Positions 37,971 through 45,357 of a stretch of DNA of 64,000 nucleotides are shown here, in pieces (within the stretch, counting starts at the first letter, position 1; every line of letters begins with the position of its first letter). This DNA comes from Prochlorococcus marinus XMU1411 (GTDB lineage: Bacteria > Cyanobacteriota > Cyanobacteriia > PCC-6307 > Cyanobiaceae). Below the pieces are notes generated by a model. It was given only the letters and a program-made list of their open reading frames with translations. It was not told where the DNA came from and searched no databases. The stretch is taken from NCBI RefSeq assembly GCF_017696075.1, contig NZ_JAAORI010000004.1:291647-355646 (forward strand), written 5' to 3'. Made by a program: the position numbers and the translations under genes.

Positions 37971-38168
37971 TTTTATTTTAATTAAATTTATCATTTCATA
38001 AATATAAAAAGAGAATTCATAAATTACTATTAATAACCTTAAAAAGATTCACATTAATTAAAAAGATTTCTATTAATTAAGCTAAACCTCTTTGAGAAAA
38101 ATTTAAAAGTATTTCGGACTAATAAAGTATTTATCAAATGCATAAAATTTTTTTCTTATAATAAGATT

Positions 38169-38549
38169 ATGAAAAATTCTTTTTTGAAAAATAAAAGTAT
38201 CAAATCTTTTTTAGATTTTTTTTCAAGATTATCAATTTCTGCAATATTTATCTCAGCAATACCAAGCAAAATAAATGATTTTGAGAGAACAGTTGAATAT
38301 ATTTCTTCAAAAGGGATTCCTGAACAATTTGCATCTATTCTTCTAGTGGGAGCTATTATATGTCTTATCTTGGGCTCTGGATTTTTTATATTTGGAGAAA
38401 ATCAAAAAATCGGTTCAGTCTTTTTATTACTATTTATTATTCCAACAACAATAATTTTTCATTTATTCCCTTTTCATCAAAGAGCAGTATTTATGAATCT
38501 CGCATTGATAGGCGGATTAATTATTACTGCAATAAGGGAGCCAAAATAA
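38169..38549 (+). CDS. DoxX-like membrane protein
   Basis: 126 aa, four helices: FFSRLSISAIFISAIPSKIN (a Lys in place of the usual G-x-x-K), GIPEQFASILLVGAIICLIL, FLLLFIIPTTIIFHLFPF and FMNLALIGGLIITA. The layout fits DoxX/SURF4-like proteins. A second member is at 11571. Confidence 0.75.
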   Translation: MKNSFLKNKSIKSFLDFFSRLSISAIFISAIPSKINDFERTVEYISSKGIPEQFASILLVGAIICLILGSGFFIFGENQKIGSVFLLLFIIPTTIIFHLFPFHQRAVFMNLALIGGLIITAIREPK

Positions 38550-38581
38550 ATAATTTAAATAAAGAAAATTAAATACAATTT

Positions 38582-38776
38582 TTATTTTTTCTCTCTTAAT
38601 TCTGGGAAGCAATTTGCAATATGAATTAATTCATAAACCTCTTTGCTATCGTATTTTTTATTCGGAATTCCACTTCCCACCTCTATACCTCTCTCTTTCA
38701 TCTTCTTTAATATCAGTTTTTGTCTTTGCATACTTGACATAGACTTAAATCTTTTAGTTCGTTCTTCTTTATTCAC
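38582..38776 (-). CDS. 64-aa basic protein
   Basis: Basic helical N-terminus (MNKEERTKRFKSMSSMQRQK) followed by GIEVGSGIPNKKYDSKEVYE and IANCFPELREKK. Possibly nucleic-acid binding by charge. Unassigned. Confidence 0.5.
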   Translation of the reverse strand: MNKEERTKRFKSMSSMQRQKLILKKMKERGIEVGSGIPNKKYDSKEVYELIHIANCFPELREKK

Positions 38777-38819
38777 TAGATCTTAATTTAGTTAAACTTT
38801 ATTGTTATGGTTATATCAA

Positions 38820-38942
38820 TTAGCGATTCATTAAATAAGTAAGAAATCCAGTAAATGTAAGTAATTTAAATCCAATAAAGAAAGGCAAATATTTTTTGAA
38901 CTTTTTGCCAACGGGCAATAATTTGTTTAATGAATTGATCAT
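38820..38942 (-). CDS. 40-aa membrane peptide
   Basis: ATG-started. Basic start (LNKLLPVGKKFKKYL) then one helix (PFFIGFKLLTFTGFLTYLM). Function unknown. Confidence 0.5.
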   Translation of the reverse strand: MINSLNKLLPVGKKFKKYLPFFIGFKLLTFTGFLTYLMNR

Positions 38943-39061
38943 GTTTTATATTAAAAATCTAATTATTTCGAATATACTAACAAGTTTTTTAGAATTATCC
39001 CATTTTGATTTGTACATTTTAAATAGTAGATCTAAACTAGAAGGGTTATTTCCCTTTTTTT

Positions 39062-39448
39062 ATGAATGATAAAGAAACAATAATTTCATTATTAAATGAG
39101 TTTGCCAATCCAAAAAAAATGGCCTCATTTTTTATTGACAATGCGACTCCAGATTTTTTATTCATAAGACCGAGTGGTAATCCTATAGATGCGAAAGGGT
39201 TCGAACAAATGATTACTGGTCATATAGTTCAAGAAAAGGCAGAAATAACCAAAATTCACCGATTCGAATTTTTAAGCGACAACATAGTAATGTGCATTTT
39301 TACACTAGGTTCAAAATTTACTTATAAAGGGACACCTAATGATGACTTACCAACAGTTACGTCAATTTTTAAAAAAGTAAATAATGTTTGGAAAATTCAC
39401 TGGATGCAAAGATCTACAGGAAATTCGGATTTATCTTTATGGGATTAG
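39062..39448 (+). CDS. NTF2-like small protein (DUF3804 type), copy A
   Basis: 128 aa of a SnoaL/NTF2-like fold: FLFIRPSGNPIDAKGFEQMI, FTYKGTPNDDLPTVTSIFKK and the end VWKIHWMQRSTGNSDLSLWD. The product at 53114 is a clear paralogue (FLAVRPSGNPISAKGLVGMF ... WMQRSQGTTDMKTWE). Substrate unknown. The family assignment to DUF3804 is from memory. Confidence 0.75.
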   Translation: MNDKETIISLLNEFANPKKMASFFIDNATPDFLFIRPSGNPIDAKGFEQMITGHIVQEKAEITKIHRFEFLSDNIVMCIFTLGSKFTYKGTPNDDLPTVTSIFKKVNNVWKIHWMQRSTGNSDLSLWD

Positions 39449-39522
39449 AAAAGTTAATAGCTCTTTTAATGGTGCTACTACTTGTAGGTAGCTCTTTTAT
39501 TGGTTTAATTTTTATTTTATAA
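39439..39522 (+). CDS. 27-aa membrane peptide overlapping the NTF2-like gene
   Basis: ATG 39439 lies inside the last codons of the previous gene in another frame and reads MGLEKLIALLMVLLLVGSSF to a stop at 39522, one pure helix. The 10-bp overlap would couple translation. Confidence 0.4.
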   Translation: MGLEKLIALLMVLLLVGSSFIGLIFIL

Positions 39523-39922
39523 AATAAATACATCGATTAAAGAATACTCAGTAACTATTTCTTTTTTTAGAAAACAATTGCTTCTTTTATGCTAAGTAAT
39601 TTGATTTTCAGGTAAAAATAAAAACTTTAGAAAGACTAACGCCTATATCTAAAGCCAATAAAGCAATTAGTAACTTACTCATTTTTTAGAACTCTCAACT
39701 ATTTTTTTGTAAAGTTCCTCAGAAATAGGTTGCATAACCTTTTAAAAATCTAGTTACAAATTAATTATTTTAAAATTAATTTCTCGTTACAAAATATACG
39801 AATATATGAATTTTTAAATAGGCAAAAAATATATTCAATATAAGTAATTCTTATTAAGTATTAATAAATACTTAACCCAAAAACGTCAATAAATGTTCAA
39901 ATTTTTTTTAAAATTAGAAATC
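39523..39922 (+). other. AT-rich spacer at island border
   Basis: 400 bp. The only ORF noticed is an 18-codon minus-strand frame at 39679-39735 (MQPISEELYKKIVESSKK), too short to call. Nothing else seen. Confidence 0.35.
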
Positions 39923-40024
39923 TTATTTCAAGTAAATAGATCCTCTATAAGTAAGCTTTATAATCTTTTCTTCTTGTTTTCTACAATATACGAATGACTT
40001 TCCATTGAAATACATGTTTACCAT
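39923..40024 (-). CDS. 33-aa DUF4278-like peptide, copy A
   Basis: ATG 40024 follows TTAAGGAGCTGCAC, a strong ribosome-binding site. Product: MVNMYFNGKSFVYC, then KIIKLTYRGSIYLK. The K-L-T-Y-R-G-x-x-Y end matches the short cyanobacterial DUF4278 motif. It sits behind a structured leader and a near-consensus promoter. A frameshifted copy with the same leader is at 50630. Confidence 0.7.
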   Translation of the reverse strand: MVNMYFNGKSFVYCRKQEEKIIKLTYRGSIYLK

Positions 40025-40029
40025 GTGCA

Positions 40030-40120
40030 GCTCCTTAACTTGCTCAAGTCCCCGTCCTATGGCTTGAGTCGTACTGCGGTCTATCAGATGGTAGATCGGA
40101 CGATTTTGTAGTATTCACTA
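40030..40120 (-). ncRNA. Downstream-peptide-type (glutamine) riboswitch candidate, copy A
   Basis: The leader of the DUF4278-like peptide contains, 5' to 3' on the minus strand, a TTGTAGT/ACTACAA hairpin, AATCGTCC, a TCTA/TAGA hairpin, then CATAGGACGGGGACTTGAG. CGTCC (40102-40098) can pair with GGACG (40057-40053) as a pseudoknot, and CTCAAG pairs with CTTGAG. This ATCGTYC...ATAGGACGG layout resembles glnA/Downstream-peptide RNAs, which sense glutamine and precede short ORFs. Copy B at 50738-50830 keeps all these parts. Confidence 0.6.
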
Positions 40121-40127
40121 CAATCTC

Positions 40128-40156
40128 TTTATAAAGTATTTATACTTAGATGTCAA
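40128..40156 (-). promoter_or_regulatory. Promoter of the copy A leader/peptide
   Basis: TTGACA (40156-40151), 17-nt spacer, TATAAA (40133-40128). The same pair with 17-nt spacing occurs in copy B. Predicted start of the leader near 40121. Confidence 0.7.
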
Positions 40157-40159
40157 TAA

Positions 40160-40306
40160 TTAATAGAAACTAAACTTCAATTTAAATTTAGATTCTGCTC
40201 TCACAAACAACCTAAAAAGAATATAAAACATATAACTACGAGTAACTCCCATAAAAACTGAAACAAATGCTAGAACTACACAAATAGGGCAATGTGGGAA
40301 TCCCAT
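40160..40306 (-). CDS. 48-aa membrane protein with CPIC motif
   Basis: ATG-started. MGFPHCPICVVLAFVSVFMG then a second hydrophobic part (YMFYILFRLFV) and a basic tail. C-x2-C next to the helix may be redox active. Its ATG overlaps the stop of the upstream gene as TAATG. Confidence 0.55.
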   Translation of the reverse strand: MGFPHCPICVVLAFVSVFMGVTRSYMFYILFRLFVRAESKFKLKFSFY

Positions 40307-40422
40307 TATTTATTTTCCAATATAAATTTTAATTCAGCCTCTGCATTATAAATATCAATTCTTCTCTTAAGTAGTTTAAAAAATTTAATTATTTTTATCA
40401 CAATTAAACCTTCTCTAGGCAT
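40306..40422 (-). CDS. Small membrane protein, start uncertain
   Basis: From ATG 40422 the product is 38 aa (MPREGLIVIKIIKFFKLLKR ... EAELKFILENK). The frame stays open upstream with strongly hydrophobic codons (LLIDILILRIILLL), so an earlier start such as TTG 40464 may give a true membrane protein. TAATG overlap with the next gene supports translation. Confidence 0.45.
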   Translation of the reverse strand: MPREGLIVIKIIKFFKLLKRRIDIYNAEAELKFILENK

Positions 40423-40581
40423 CAATAATAATATTATTCTTAGAATCAATATATCAATAAGCAAAAATACTGAATCAATTGATATAACTAATGTTTGTAA
40501 TATTTTTATACAATAAACAACACCGACATTTGCTCAGATACTCTTGATCAATTAACCAATAAAGGTTAATTCAGAATTGAA

Positions 40582-40713
40582 TATAATAATTGGAGATCTA
40601 GTTACCTTGCAGTGCTATTTTTCTTTTGCTAAAAAAATAGAGCGGGCTAAAGTTCAATACTCCACGAGGATTTAGTCCGCTACCTAAAGCCTGAGAGTGC
40701 AAATTTTTCTTAA
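40582..40713 (+). ncRNA. Candidate regulatory hairpin RNA, copy A
   Basis: A TATAAT box at 40582-40587 precedes a GC-rich hairpin AGCGGGCTAAA (40641-40651) / TTTAGTCCGCT (40671-40681). TTGCA (near 40607) pairs with TGCAA (near 40698) followed by ATTTTTC, a terminator-like 3' end. The loop and 3' arm contain CTCCACGAGGATTTAGT (40660-40676), exactly complementary to the start region of the peptide gene at 40826. A sibling lies at 49970. Confidence 0.55.
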
Positions 40714-40825
40714 TTAATATGCAACTATGCTTTATGAGGTAAATATCTTGATTGCGCAATAAATTTATTTTGTATATTGCTATTACACTAATGATGAGTT
40801 TATTTAAATTAATTACTAAATCCTC

Positions 40826-40945
40826 GTGGAGAAAGCTTTAGTAAATTTCTTTTACTGGTTACTGATAAGATCAGCCGAATCTCATTATGGAGAATCATTT
40901 GTATCTGTAGAAGTTCCATCTAATTCCATAAAAAGTTTTTCTTGA
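40826..40945 (+). CDS. 39-aa peptide with GTG start, RNA-complementary start region, copy A
   Basis: GTG 40826 begins MEKALVNFFYWLLIRSAESH, continuing YGESFVSVEVPSNSIKSFS. A short hydrophobic helix (VNFFYWLLI) and a conserved tail are shared with the 54-aa product at 50180. There is no normal ribosome-binding site; instead ACTAAATCCTCGTGGAG (40815-40831), spanning the GTG, is complementary to the upstream hairpin RNA. TATATT at about 40773 is a plausible -10. Function unknown; a toxin-like role is only a guess. Confidence 0.6.
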   Translation: MEKALVNFFYWLLIRSAESHYGESFVSVEVPSNSIKSFS

Positions 40946-41090
40946 TTTTAGAAAGTTTTTAATACTTAAATTCATAGCTTTCTGAAAATTAAATAACTAA
41001 TTTGATTTAAGTTGGTTAATTATCTCTATTGCAAATAAAGATAAGGTTGTTAATCTTGCACTTAAAGAATAAATTTAATTTCTTAAACTG

Positions 41091-41288
41091 ATGCAATTTG
41101 ATCATTTAAATTTCAATAAAGATGATGGCCTCATGTCCATAGAAGATTTAAGGGCTTTACGACTTCGAAAAAAGAAAATTGAAAGTGACAAGAAAGCTAG
41201 AAAGTATATCCTGGATATAAATCAAAGATATAGAAAAATAAGTACCCGCAAAAGTAATAACTTTTTAAGGAATATGAACCATTTTTAA
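41091..41288 (+). CDS. 65-aa basic protein
   Basis: ATG-started: MQFDHLNFNKDDGLMSIEDL, then a very basic helix (RLRKKKIESDKKARKYIL). Soluble, possibly RNA or DNA binding by charge. Followed by a hairpin terminator at 41388. Confidence 0.55.
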   Translation: MQFDHLNFNKDDGLMSIEDLRALRLRKKKIESDKKARKYILDINQRYRKISTRKSNNFLRNMNHF

Positions 41289-41387
41289 AAAGGCCGCATA
41301 AATTGTTAATCTAGATTTTTTAATTTGTTTAACTTTGCAACTTTCAGAGTAAGATTTTAATGGTGTTTCTTTGGAAGAGTTTCACCA

Positions 41388-41415
41388 AGAGGGGTCAATT
41401 TTTGGCCCCTTCTTT
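41388..41415 (+). terminator. Hairpin terminator or attenuator
   Basis: AGGGGTCA (41390-41397) and TGGCCCCT (41403-41410) pair over 8 bp with one G-T, followed by TCTTT. It ends the 41091 transcript or regulates the following genes. Confidence 0.55.
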
Positions 41416-41520
41416 GCGGAGATATTTTTTAATTGAAACTCGTTATAAAATTAAATTAATACTTTCCTAGAAGGCGAAAGTGATATAAATCTTTTGTTAA
41501 AAGTTTTTTATTACCACTTA

Positions 41521-41604
41521 ATGAAAACTCTATATCTTCAACTAAATCCAGTTATTAAAAAAACAAAAGTTTTAGCTTATGGACCATTTCCCATAATTTA
41601 TTGA
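41521..41604 (+). CDS. 27-aa peptide
   Basis: ATG-started: MKTLYLQLNPVIKKTKVLAY then GPFPIIY. Compact and non-repetitive, preceding the 41627 gene by 22 bp. Low confidence because of size. Confidence 0.35.
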   Translation: MKTLYLQLNPVIKKTKVLAYGPFPIIY

Positions 41605-41626
41605 ATTTTTTCATTTGCGATTTTTA

Positions 41627-41830
41627 ATGGCTTCACCTACAAGTTGGGAATTCTACAAAGAAGTTGAAACTAAAACTCTATGGGTCAATATTTGTACCCA
41701 AAATTTAGAAGTAATAGCTATTTCGATCAATAAATGGTGGAAGACAAGATATCCAGCATACAAAATCAGAATAGTTTCTAAAAAAGAATTTGAGCTAATA
41801 AAAATGCAAGCTAAGAAAAAGGAGCAATAA
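41627..41830 (+). CDS. 67-aa conserved-looking protein
   Basis: ATG 41627 gives MASPTSWEFYKEVETKTLWV, followed by NICTQNLEVIAISINKWW and a basic tail (KKEFELIKMQAKKKEQ). I prefer this to the TTG four codons earlier. Trp-rich and protein-like. No family assigned. Confidence 0.6.
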   Translation: MASPTSWEFYKEVETKTLWVNICTQNLEVIAISINKWWKTRYPAYKIRIVSKKEFELIKMQAKKKEQ

Positions 41831-41906
41831 AATTATTCTTTGGTAAATATTGATGCTGAATATTTAATTTTTGCAGCTATTATAAAATCAATAAATTAAA
41901 GAAAAA

Positions 41907-42062
41907 ATGAACTCTGCATTTGCAAAAGTCTCAAATTTGAAAGTTAACAGGGCTTCTAAAATAGCTATTACTCTCGCATCATCAACTTTCTTTTTATATG
42001 CCTTGGGCCAAGCACCAATTTTTAAAAATATTCTTGCAGGTGCCTTCTCTTGCTCTGGCTAA
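41907..42062 (+). CDS. 51-aa membrane protein
   Basis: ATG-started. MNSAFAKVSNLKVNRASKIA then one helix (ITLASSTFFLYALG) and a C-terminal AGAFSCSG. Located just before the first 17-bp element. Function unknown. Confidence 0.5.
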   Translation: MNSAFAKVSNLKVNRASKIAITLASSTFFLYALGQAPIFKNILAGAFSCSG

Positions 42063-42107
42063 ATAAAATACTGTTTTTTTAGAGAAGCTAAAAGCTAAAA
42101 TAGACTG

Positions 42108-42153
42108 TGATTGACAGTTGATCTAAACTTAGAGGGATAAACCCTCTTTTTTA
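42108..42153 (+). repeat. 17-bp element R1 plus terminator-like hairpin
   Basis: GATTGACAGTTGATCTAA (one mismatch to consensus) is followed by AGAGGGATAAACCCTCT and a T6 run, ending at the ATG 42154. The hairpin looks like an intrinsic terminator yet abuts the start codon. Confidence 0.75.
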
Positions 42154-42213
42154 ATGATTAATAGATTTATTTTTGAAAAGATAATGACTCTTCTTATTTC
42201 TCTTTTCAGCTGA
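42154..42213 (+). CDS. 19-aa leader peptide
   Basis: ATG right after element R1: MINRFIFEKIMTLLISLFS, stop TGA overlapping the next ATG (TGATG). Probably the first reading frame of a chain of four overlapping or close microgenes; it could be a leader for coupling. Confidence 0.35.
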   Translation: MINRFIFEKIMTLLISLFS

Positions 42214-42329
42214 TGAATATTTCCCCGCACCTATTAATTGATGCTGTGATATTAAGCGCTGCCCTTACGATAACTTTGGTATTAAGAGCAAAAGGTAATG
42301 CTGCCAGAAAAGAAAAAGAAAATAAATGA
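42213..42329 (+). CDS. 38-aa membrane peptide
   Basis: MNISPHLLIDAVILSAALTI leads into one helix, then RAKGNAARKEKENK. Stop and next start overlap (ATGA). Part of the overlapping microgene operon 42154-42689. Confidence 0.5.
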   Translation: MNISPHLLIDAVILSAALTITLVLRAKGNAARKEKENK

Positions 42330-42466
42330 TTACTAAAGAAGAAGAAAAAGAATTTAAAAAACCTAAATTATATAGATTTTGGAACTTTCTTATTTATGGA
42401 AGTTCAATAGCTATTGGAGTTTTCTTAGTTTATTTATATTCTGCTTATGTCTTTATAAATAAATGA
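42326..42466 (+). CDS. 46-aa membrane protein
   Basis: MITKEEEKEFKKPKLYRFWN followed by a helix (FLIYGSSIAIGVFLVYLY). ATGA overlaps on both sides. The layout (acidic-basic N-terminus, helix, short tail) recalls small Hli-like or photosystem accessory subunits, without their motifs. Confidence 0.55.
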   Translation: MITKEEEKEFKKPKLYRFWNFLIYGSSIAIGVFLVYLYSAYVFINK

Positions 42467-42558
42467 CTTACATGTACGGCATAGCGATTACTTATGGGGT
42501 TGTGAGTCTTCTATTGCTTGGTGGGTTTGCATACTTTACTTTTAAAATGAAACGCTAA
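42463..42558 (+). CDS. 31-aa membrane peptide
   Basis: MTYMYGIAITYGVVSLLLLG then GFAYFTFKMKR: a single helix with basic end. Starts in an ATGA overlap with the previous gene. Confidence 0.5.
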   Translation: MTYMYGIAITYGVVSLLLLGGFAYFTFKMKR

Positions 42559-42563
42559 TTTTT

Positions 42564-42689
42564 ATGTCCTCTTCAATGAAAGATTTCTTAGATAAATTTT
42601 TTGATTTATGTAGAGAATATCAACAAGAAATTCCACCTCAAAAGATGGCTGAGATTTTAAGAGAATATGCAGATAGATTAGTTGAATAA
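42564..42689 (+). CDS. 41-aa soluble peptide
   Basis: MSSSMKDFLDKFFDLCREYQ then QEIPPQKMAEILREYADRLV: amphipathic helices, one Cys. Last of the microgene chain, 5 bp after the previous stop. Confidence 0.5.
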   Translation: MSSSMKDFLDKFFDLCREYQQEIPPQKMAEILREYADRLVE

Positions 42690-42834
42690 TAGATACTGGC
42701 AGACCTGAGAAAGTATTAAGAGAATATAATCTCTAAGCAAAATTTATACAAATTTTATTAAAGTTAGAATAAAATTTTTGAAGATATTTTCCTTGAAGTC
42801 ATTGATAATTTGAGATTTTTTTTTGATCCTTAAT

Positions 42835-42902
42835 CCGTACAATTTTGTTCCTCTTACCGCACACATACAACTTGAAATTAACTATTCAAATGAATTAGAA
42901 CA
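42835..42902 (+). promoter_or_regulatory. Shared leader motif L1 (CCGTAC...GTTC...ACCG)
   Basis: CCGTAC, 6 nt, GTTC, then TC and ACCGCACACAT, and further on TTCAAATGAATTAGAACA. The same ordered blocks recur at 47197 (L2) and, less completely, at 51147-51123 on the minus strand (L3). L1 ends about 25 nt before the ATG at 42928. Confidence 0.55.
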
Positions 42903-42927
42903 TAGTTGTAGGTAAGGGGTAAGTCTT

Positions 42928-43080
42928 ATGGCACTAAATGACACATTTACTATCCAAGAAATTAATTTGGATAAAAAAGACCTTTCATATGACAATAAGC
43001 TCATAGAAATTGAAGCTTATTGGAATAACGAATGTACAGAACATCCTAGTAACAACCATTGCAAGATTTTTTGTGATTAA
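42928..43080 (+). CDS. 50-aa peptide with CP12-like C-terminal loop, copy 1
   Basis: ATG after AAGGGGTAAGTCTT. An acidic N-terminus is followed by AYWNNECTEHPSNNHCKIFC and a final D. The C-x3-P-x4-C-x2-[YF] pattern matches the C-terminal disulfide loop of CP12, the small redox switch binding GAPDH and PRK. The N-terminal CP12 half is absent. Paralogues are at 43283 and 50883. Confidence 0.6.
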   Translation: MALNDTFTIQEINLDKKDLSYDNKLIEIEAYWNNECTEHPSNNHCKIFCD

Positions 43081-43165
43081 AATTTTAACTTTTAGGTATT
43101 CTTACGCTTGATTTTTACATAATACCCGTACTAAAGAATAATCAGATAGAAAGGAGGCCAATCAA

Positions 43166-43267
43166 ATGACTAATTTAGGTATAGAGATTTTATTTTGGAC
43201 AATTTTAATTTCTTATTTGGGATTAAGGTTTTCGCAAACTTGGAATGGATTCAAAAAACAGTATTAA
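43166..43267 (+). CDS. 33-aa membrane peptide
   Basis: ATG after GAAAGGAGGCC, an excellent ribosome-binding site. MTNLGIEILFWTILISYLGL then RFSQTWNGFKKQY. A CCGTAC box lies at 43126-43131. Followed 15 bp later by the next CP12-like peptide. Confidence 0.55.
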   Translation: MTNLGIEILFWTILISYLGLRFSQTWNGFKKQY

Positions 43268-43282
43268 TTAGGAGAACAGAAA

Positions 43283-43429
43283 ATGAAACTACAAACTCAG
43301 TTCACGGTTCCAAACAAAGAATTAAAAGATCTTGATTATGTTGAGAAAGTGGATTTTTTAGAAAAAACTTTAAATAAAGAATGCATAGATTATCCAAATC
43401 AAAAAGATTGCTTGGTTTGTTGCAATTAA
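43283..43429 (+). CDS. 48-aa peptide with CP12-like C-terminal loop, copy 2
   Basis: ATG after TTAGGAGAACAG. KVDFLEKTLNKECIDYPNQK, then DCLVCCN: C-x3-P-x4-C-x2-C-C. Same ending as copies at 42928 and 50883 (N/D after the final Cys). Starts MKLQTQFTV, close to MKLFNQFTI of the 50883 product. Confidence 0.6.
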   Translation: MKLQTQFTVPNKELKDLDYVEKVDFLEKTLNKECIDYPNQKDCLVCCN

Positions 43430-43506
43430 AAATCAAGAAATAGTTGTTTTTTAAAAGTAAATAATTTTTTTAGTATTTATAAATTTTATAAAAGGGAGTT
43501 AGCACT

Positions 43507-44025
43507 ATGGAATTAAGATTCTTCCCAATAAATGTTTTTAGAGAGACTCCAAAAGTCACATTTTTCGATGCAGGCATAGAAAGTTCTAATGGTTCTGATG
43601 TTGTGATCCATTCTGGGGAAGCTATATCCCCTCCAGATGATTTAAAAAATGAGCAATACTATGTTCACAATCATCAAATTGACCACAATCTAGTTATCAC
43701 CGGGGAAAGGACATTTGTTTTAATAAATCCTTCCTGGGATGAGCCTCATCATGTGATTTATTTAAATAGATCTATGGGAGCATTAGAAATTCCTAAAGGA
43801 ACTTATCACAGATCAATCTCAGGGAAAGAAGGTAGTATTGTCTTAAATCAACCCAAAAGAGATAAATTTTTTGATCCTGCCAAAGAATTTATCCCACAAA
43901 AATTAAACAAAATTAATTTAATTAAGGCCAGGAAGAGTCCACCTGTTTATTGGATTTACGAAAATAGCAAAATCAAAAGAGTCTATTTTAATCCTCTAGA
44001 AAAAAAAGTTAAAACTCTTGTTTGA
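43507..44025 (+). CDS. Conserved hypothetical, cupin-like
   Basis: 172 aa after a GGGAGTT ribosome-binding site. HNHQIDHNLVITGERTFVLI, EPHHVIYLNRSMGALEIPKG and TYHRSISGKEGSIVL look like a beta-barrel with several His residues, as in cupins. C-terminal basic tail. Followed directly by the LOG-family gene, probably co-transcribed. Function unknown. Confidence 0.65.
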   Translation: MELRFFPINVFRETPKVTFFDAGIESSNGSDVVIHSGEAISPPDDLKNEQYYVHNHQIDHNLVITGERTFVLINPSWDEPHHVIYLNRSMGALEIPKGTYHRSISGKEGSIVLNQPKRDKFFDPAKEFIPQKLNKINLIKARKSPPVYWIYENSKIKRVYFNPLEKKVKTLV

Positions 44026-44026
44026 A

Positions 44027-44890
44027 ATGAAAAAAACGAAAAAGCATATGTCGCATAAAATTAATAATTTTAAAAACCTGAATTTAATTATTAATTCTGA
44101 TACTTATAAATTGGCTCACGAAGATATTGGTTTACTTAGCCGAAATGAAATGCGTGGAGTCAGAATGCTTCTTGAAATTACTAAACCAGATTTAATCCTT
44201 GAAGAAAATAAAATTCTTTCAACCATAATTATTTTTGGAGGCGCAAGTATTACAGAAGAATCAAATACAAAAAAGAGAATTGAAAATATAAAAGAGTTAA
44301 TTAAAAAAAATCCTAAATCTATACTTCTAAAACGAAATTTAAATAGATTAGAAAATTTGCTTCTAATTAGTCATTACTATCAATCTGCAAAGGAGTTTTC
44401 TAAACTTGCTTCAATTAGTAATCAAAATAAAAACTGTAATTCTCATGTGATTGTGACAGGTGGGGGGCCAGGAATTATGGAAGCTGCTAATAGAGGTGCA
44501 TTTGAAGCAGATTGTAAGTCTATAGGGTTAAATATCAGTCTCCCTAATGAACAAATCCCAAATGCTTTTATAACTCCCGGTCTTTGCTTTAAATTTAATT
44601 ATTTTGCATTAAGAAAGATCCATTTTGTTATGCGATCAGTAGCTGCTGTATTTTTTCCTGGAGGTTTTGGAACACTAGATGAATTATTTGAACTATTGAC
44701 ACTTTGTCAGACAGGCATGAAAAATAAAATCCCAATCATACTTTTTGGTAGAAATTATTGGGATAAGATAATAAATTTCGAATACCTAGCTAATCTTGGA
44801 TTAATTGAAGATGAACACTTAAATCTTTTTGAATATGCAGACACTGCATCAGAGGCATGGGAAATTATCAAATCATCAAAAATTAAATGA
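44027..44890 (+). CDS. LOG-family (TIGR00730) nucleotide hydrolase-like protein
   Basis: Start ATG 44027; an in-frame TTG lies 9 bp upstream. The sequence has IIIFGGASITEESN, the family-defining VIVTGGGPGIMEAANRGAFE and FFPGGFGTLDELFELLTLCQ. LOG proteins cleave nucleoside monophosphates (cytokinin-activating in plants) and were long misnamed lysine decarboxylases. About 287 aa, longer than minimal LOG, with an extra N-terminal helical region. Confidence 0.87.
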   Translation: MKKTKKHMSHKINNFKNLNLIINSDTYKLAHEDIGLLSRNEMRGVRMLLEITKPDLILEENKILSTIIIFGGASITEESNTKKRIENIKELIKKNPKSILLKRNLNRLENLLLISHYYQSAKEFSKLASISNQNKNCNSHVIVTGGGPGIMEAANRGAFEADCKSIGLNISLPNEQIPNAFITPGLCFKFNYFALRKIHFVMRSVAAVFFPGGFGTLDELFELLTLCQTGMKNKIPIILFGRNYWDKIINFEYLANLGLIEDEHLNLFEYADTASEAWEIIKSSKIK

Positions 44891-45026
44891 TTCCGGGTAC
44901 AATCTGACCAGTTGTTATGTATGCTCCAACAAGAGCAATTAGACCAACAAGAGCAAATTTGCCATTTAAATTTTCTGCTCTTATTTTTTGAGGATCAATA
45001 TTTCTTGATTGATTTTTATTTTCCAT
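44883..45026 (-). CDS. hli: High-light-inducible protein (47 aa)
   Basis: Helix region ENLNGKFALVGLIALVGAY followed by ITTGQIVPGII; the motif is ExLNGKFA, with Lys in place of Arg. Its ATG overlaps the stop of the upstream hli in a TAATG, as in the pair at 32644/32751. The 3' end overlaps the LOG gene by 8 bp. Confidence 0.9.
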   Translation of the reverse strand: MENKNQSRNIDPQKIRAENLNGKFALVGLIALVGAYITTGQIVPGII

Positions 45027-45160
45027 TAAAAAACACCAGGGATAAATTGACCAGTTGTTAAATATGTTCCCACTAAGATCATGAAAGCCATCATTGCTGG
45101 TCTTCCAATGGCTCTGTATAGAAACTTTCTTCGACTAATAATGTTCGATAAACTAAACAA
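45026..45160 (-). CDS. hli: High-light-inducible-like protein, start uncertain
   Basis: The frame encodes RRKFLYRAIGRPAMMAFMIL followed by VGTYLTTGQFIPGVF, clearly Hli-like (R-x-I-G-R-P-A-M replaces ExxNGRxAM, so the helix Glu/Asn ligands differ). No ATG or GTG precedes the core; I use TTG 45160. The frame stays open to a stop at 45194. Confidence 0.75.
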   Translation of the reverse strand: MFSLSNIISRRKFLYRAIGRPAMMAFMILVGTYLTTGQFIPGVF

Positions 45161-45252
45161 AACGCTTTGGATTAAGCTGACTTTCGAAAAAAGTTAACAA
45201 AATGCCATACCAGCACCATTCCAGCAGCCCTGTTTCCCGCAAATTATAGACT

Positions 45253-45355
45253 ATGACTGAACCTAACTACTGGCTAATGAAAAGTACACCCGTCTAGCTA
45301 TAACTGCGATCTCAAGGAATCGTAATTTTTTACTCAAACTTTATTCAAACTTTTA
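45253..45355 (+). repeat. EVE-start repeat E0 (partial)
   Basis: Shares GAACCTAACTACTGGCTAATG and the following right-hand block ending in ACTTTATTCAAACTTTT with E1-E3. The reading frame MTEPNYWLMKSTPV then TAG is kept. The left half (promoter side) is missing or diverged here. Confidence 0.8.
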
Positions 45356-45357
45356 GG

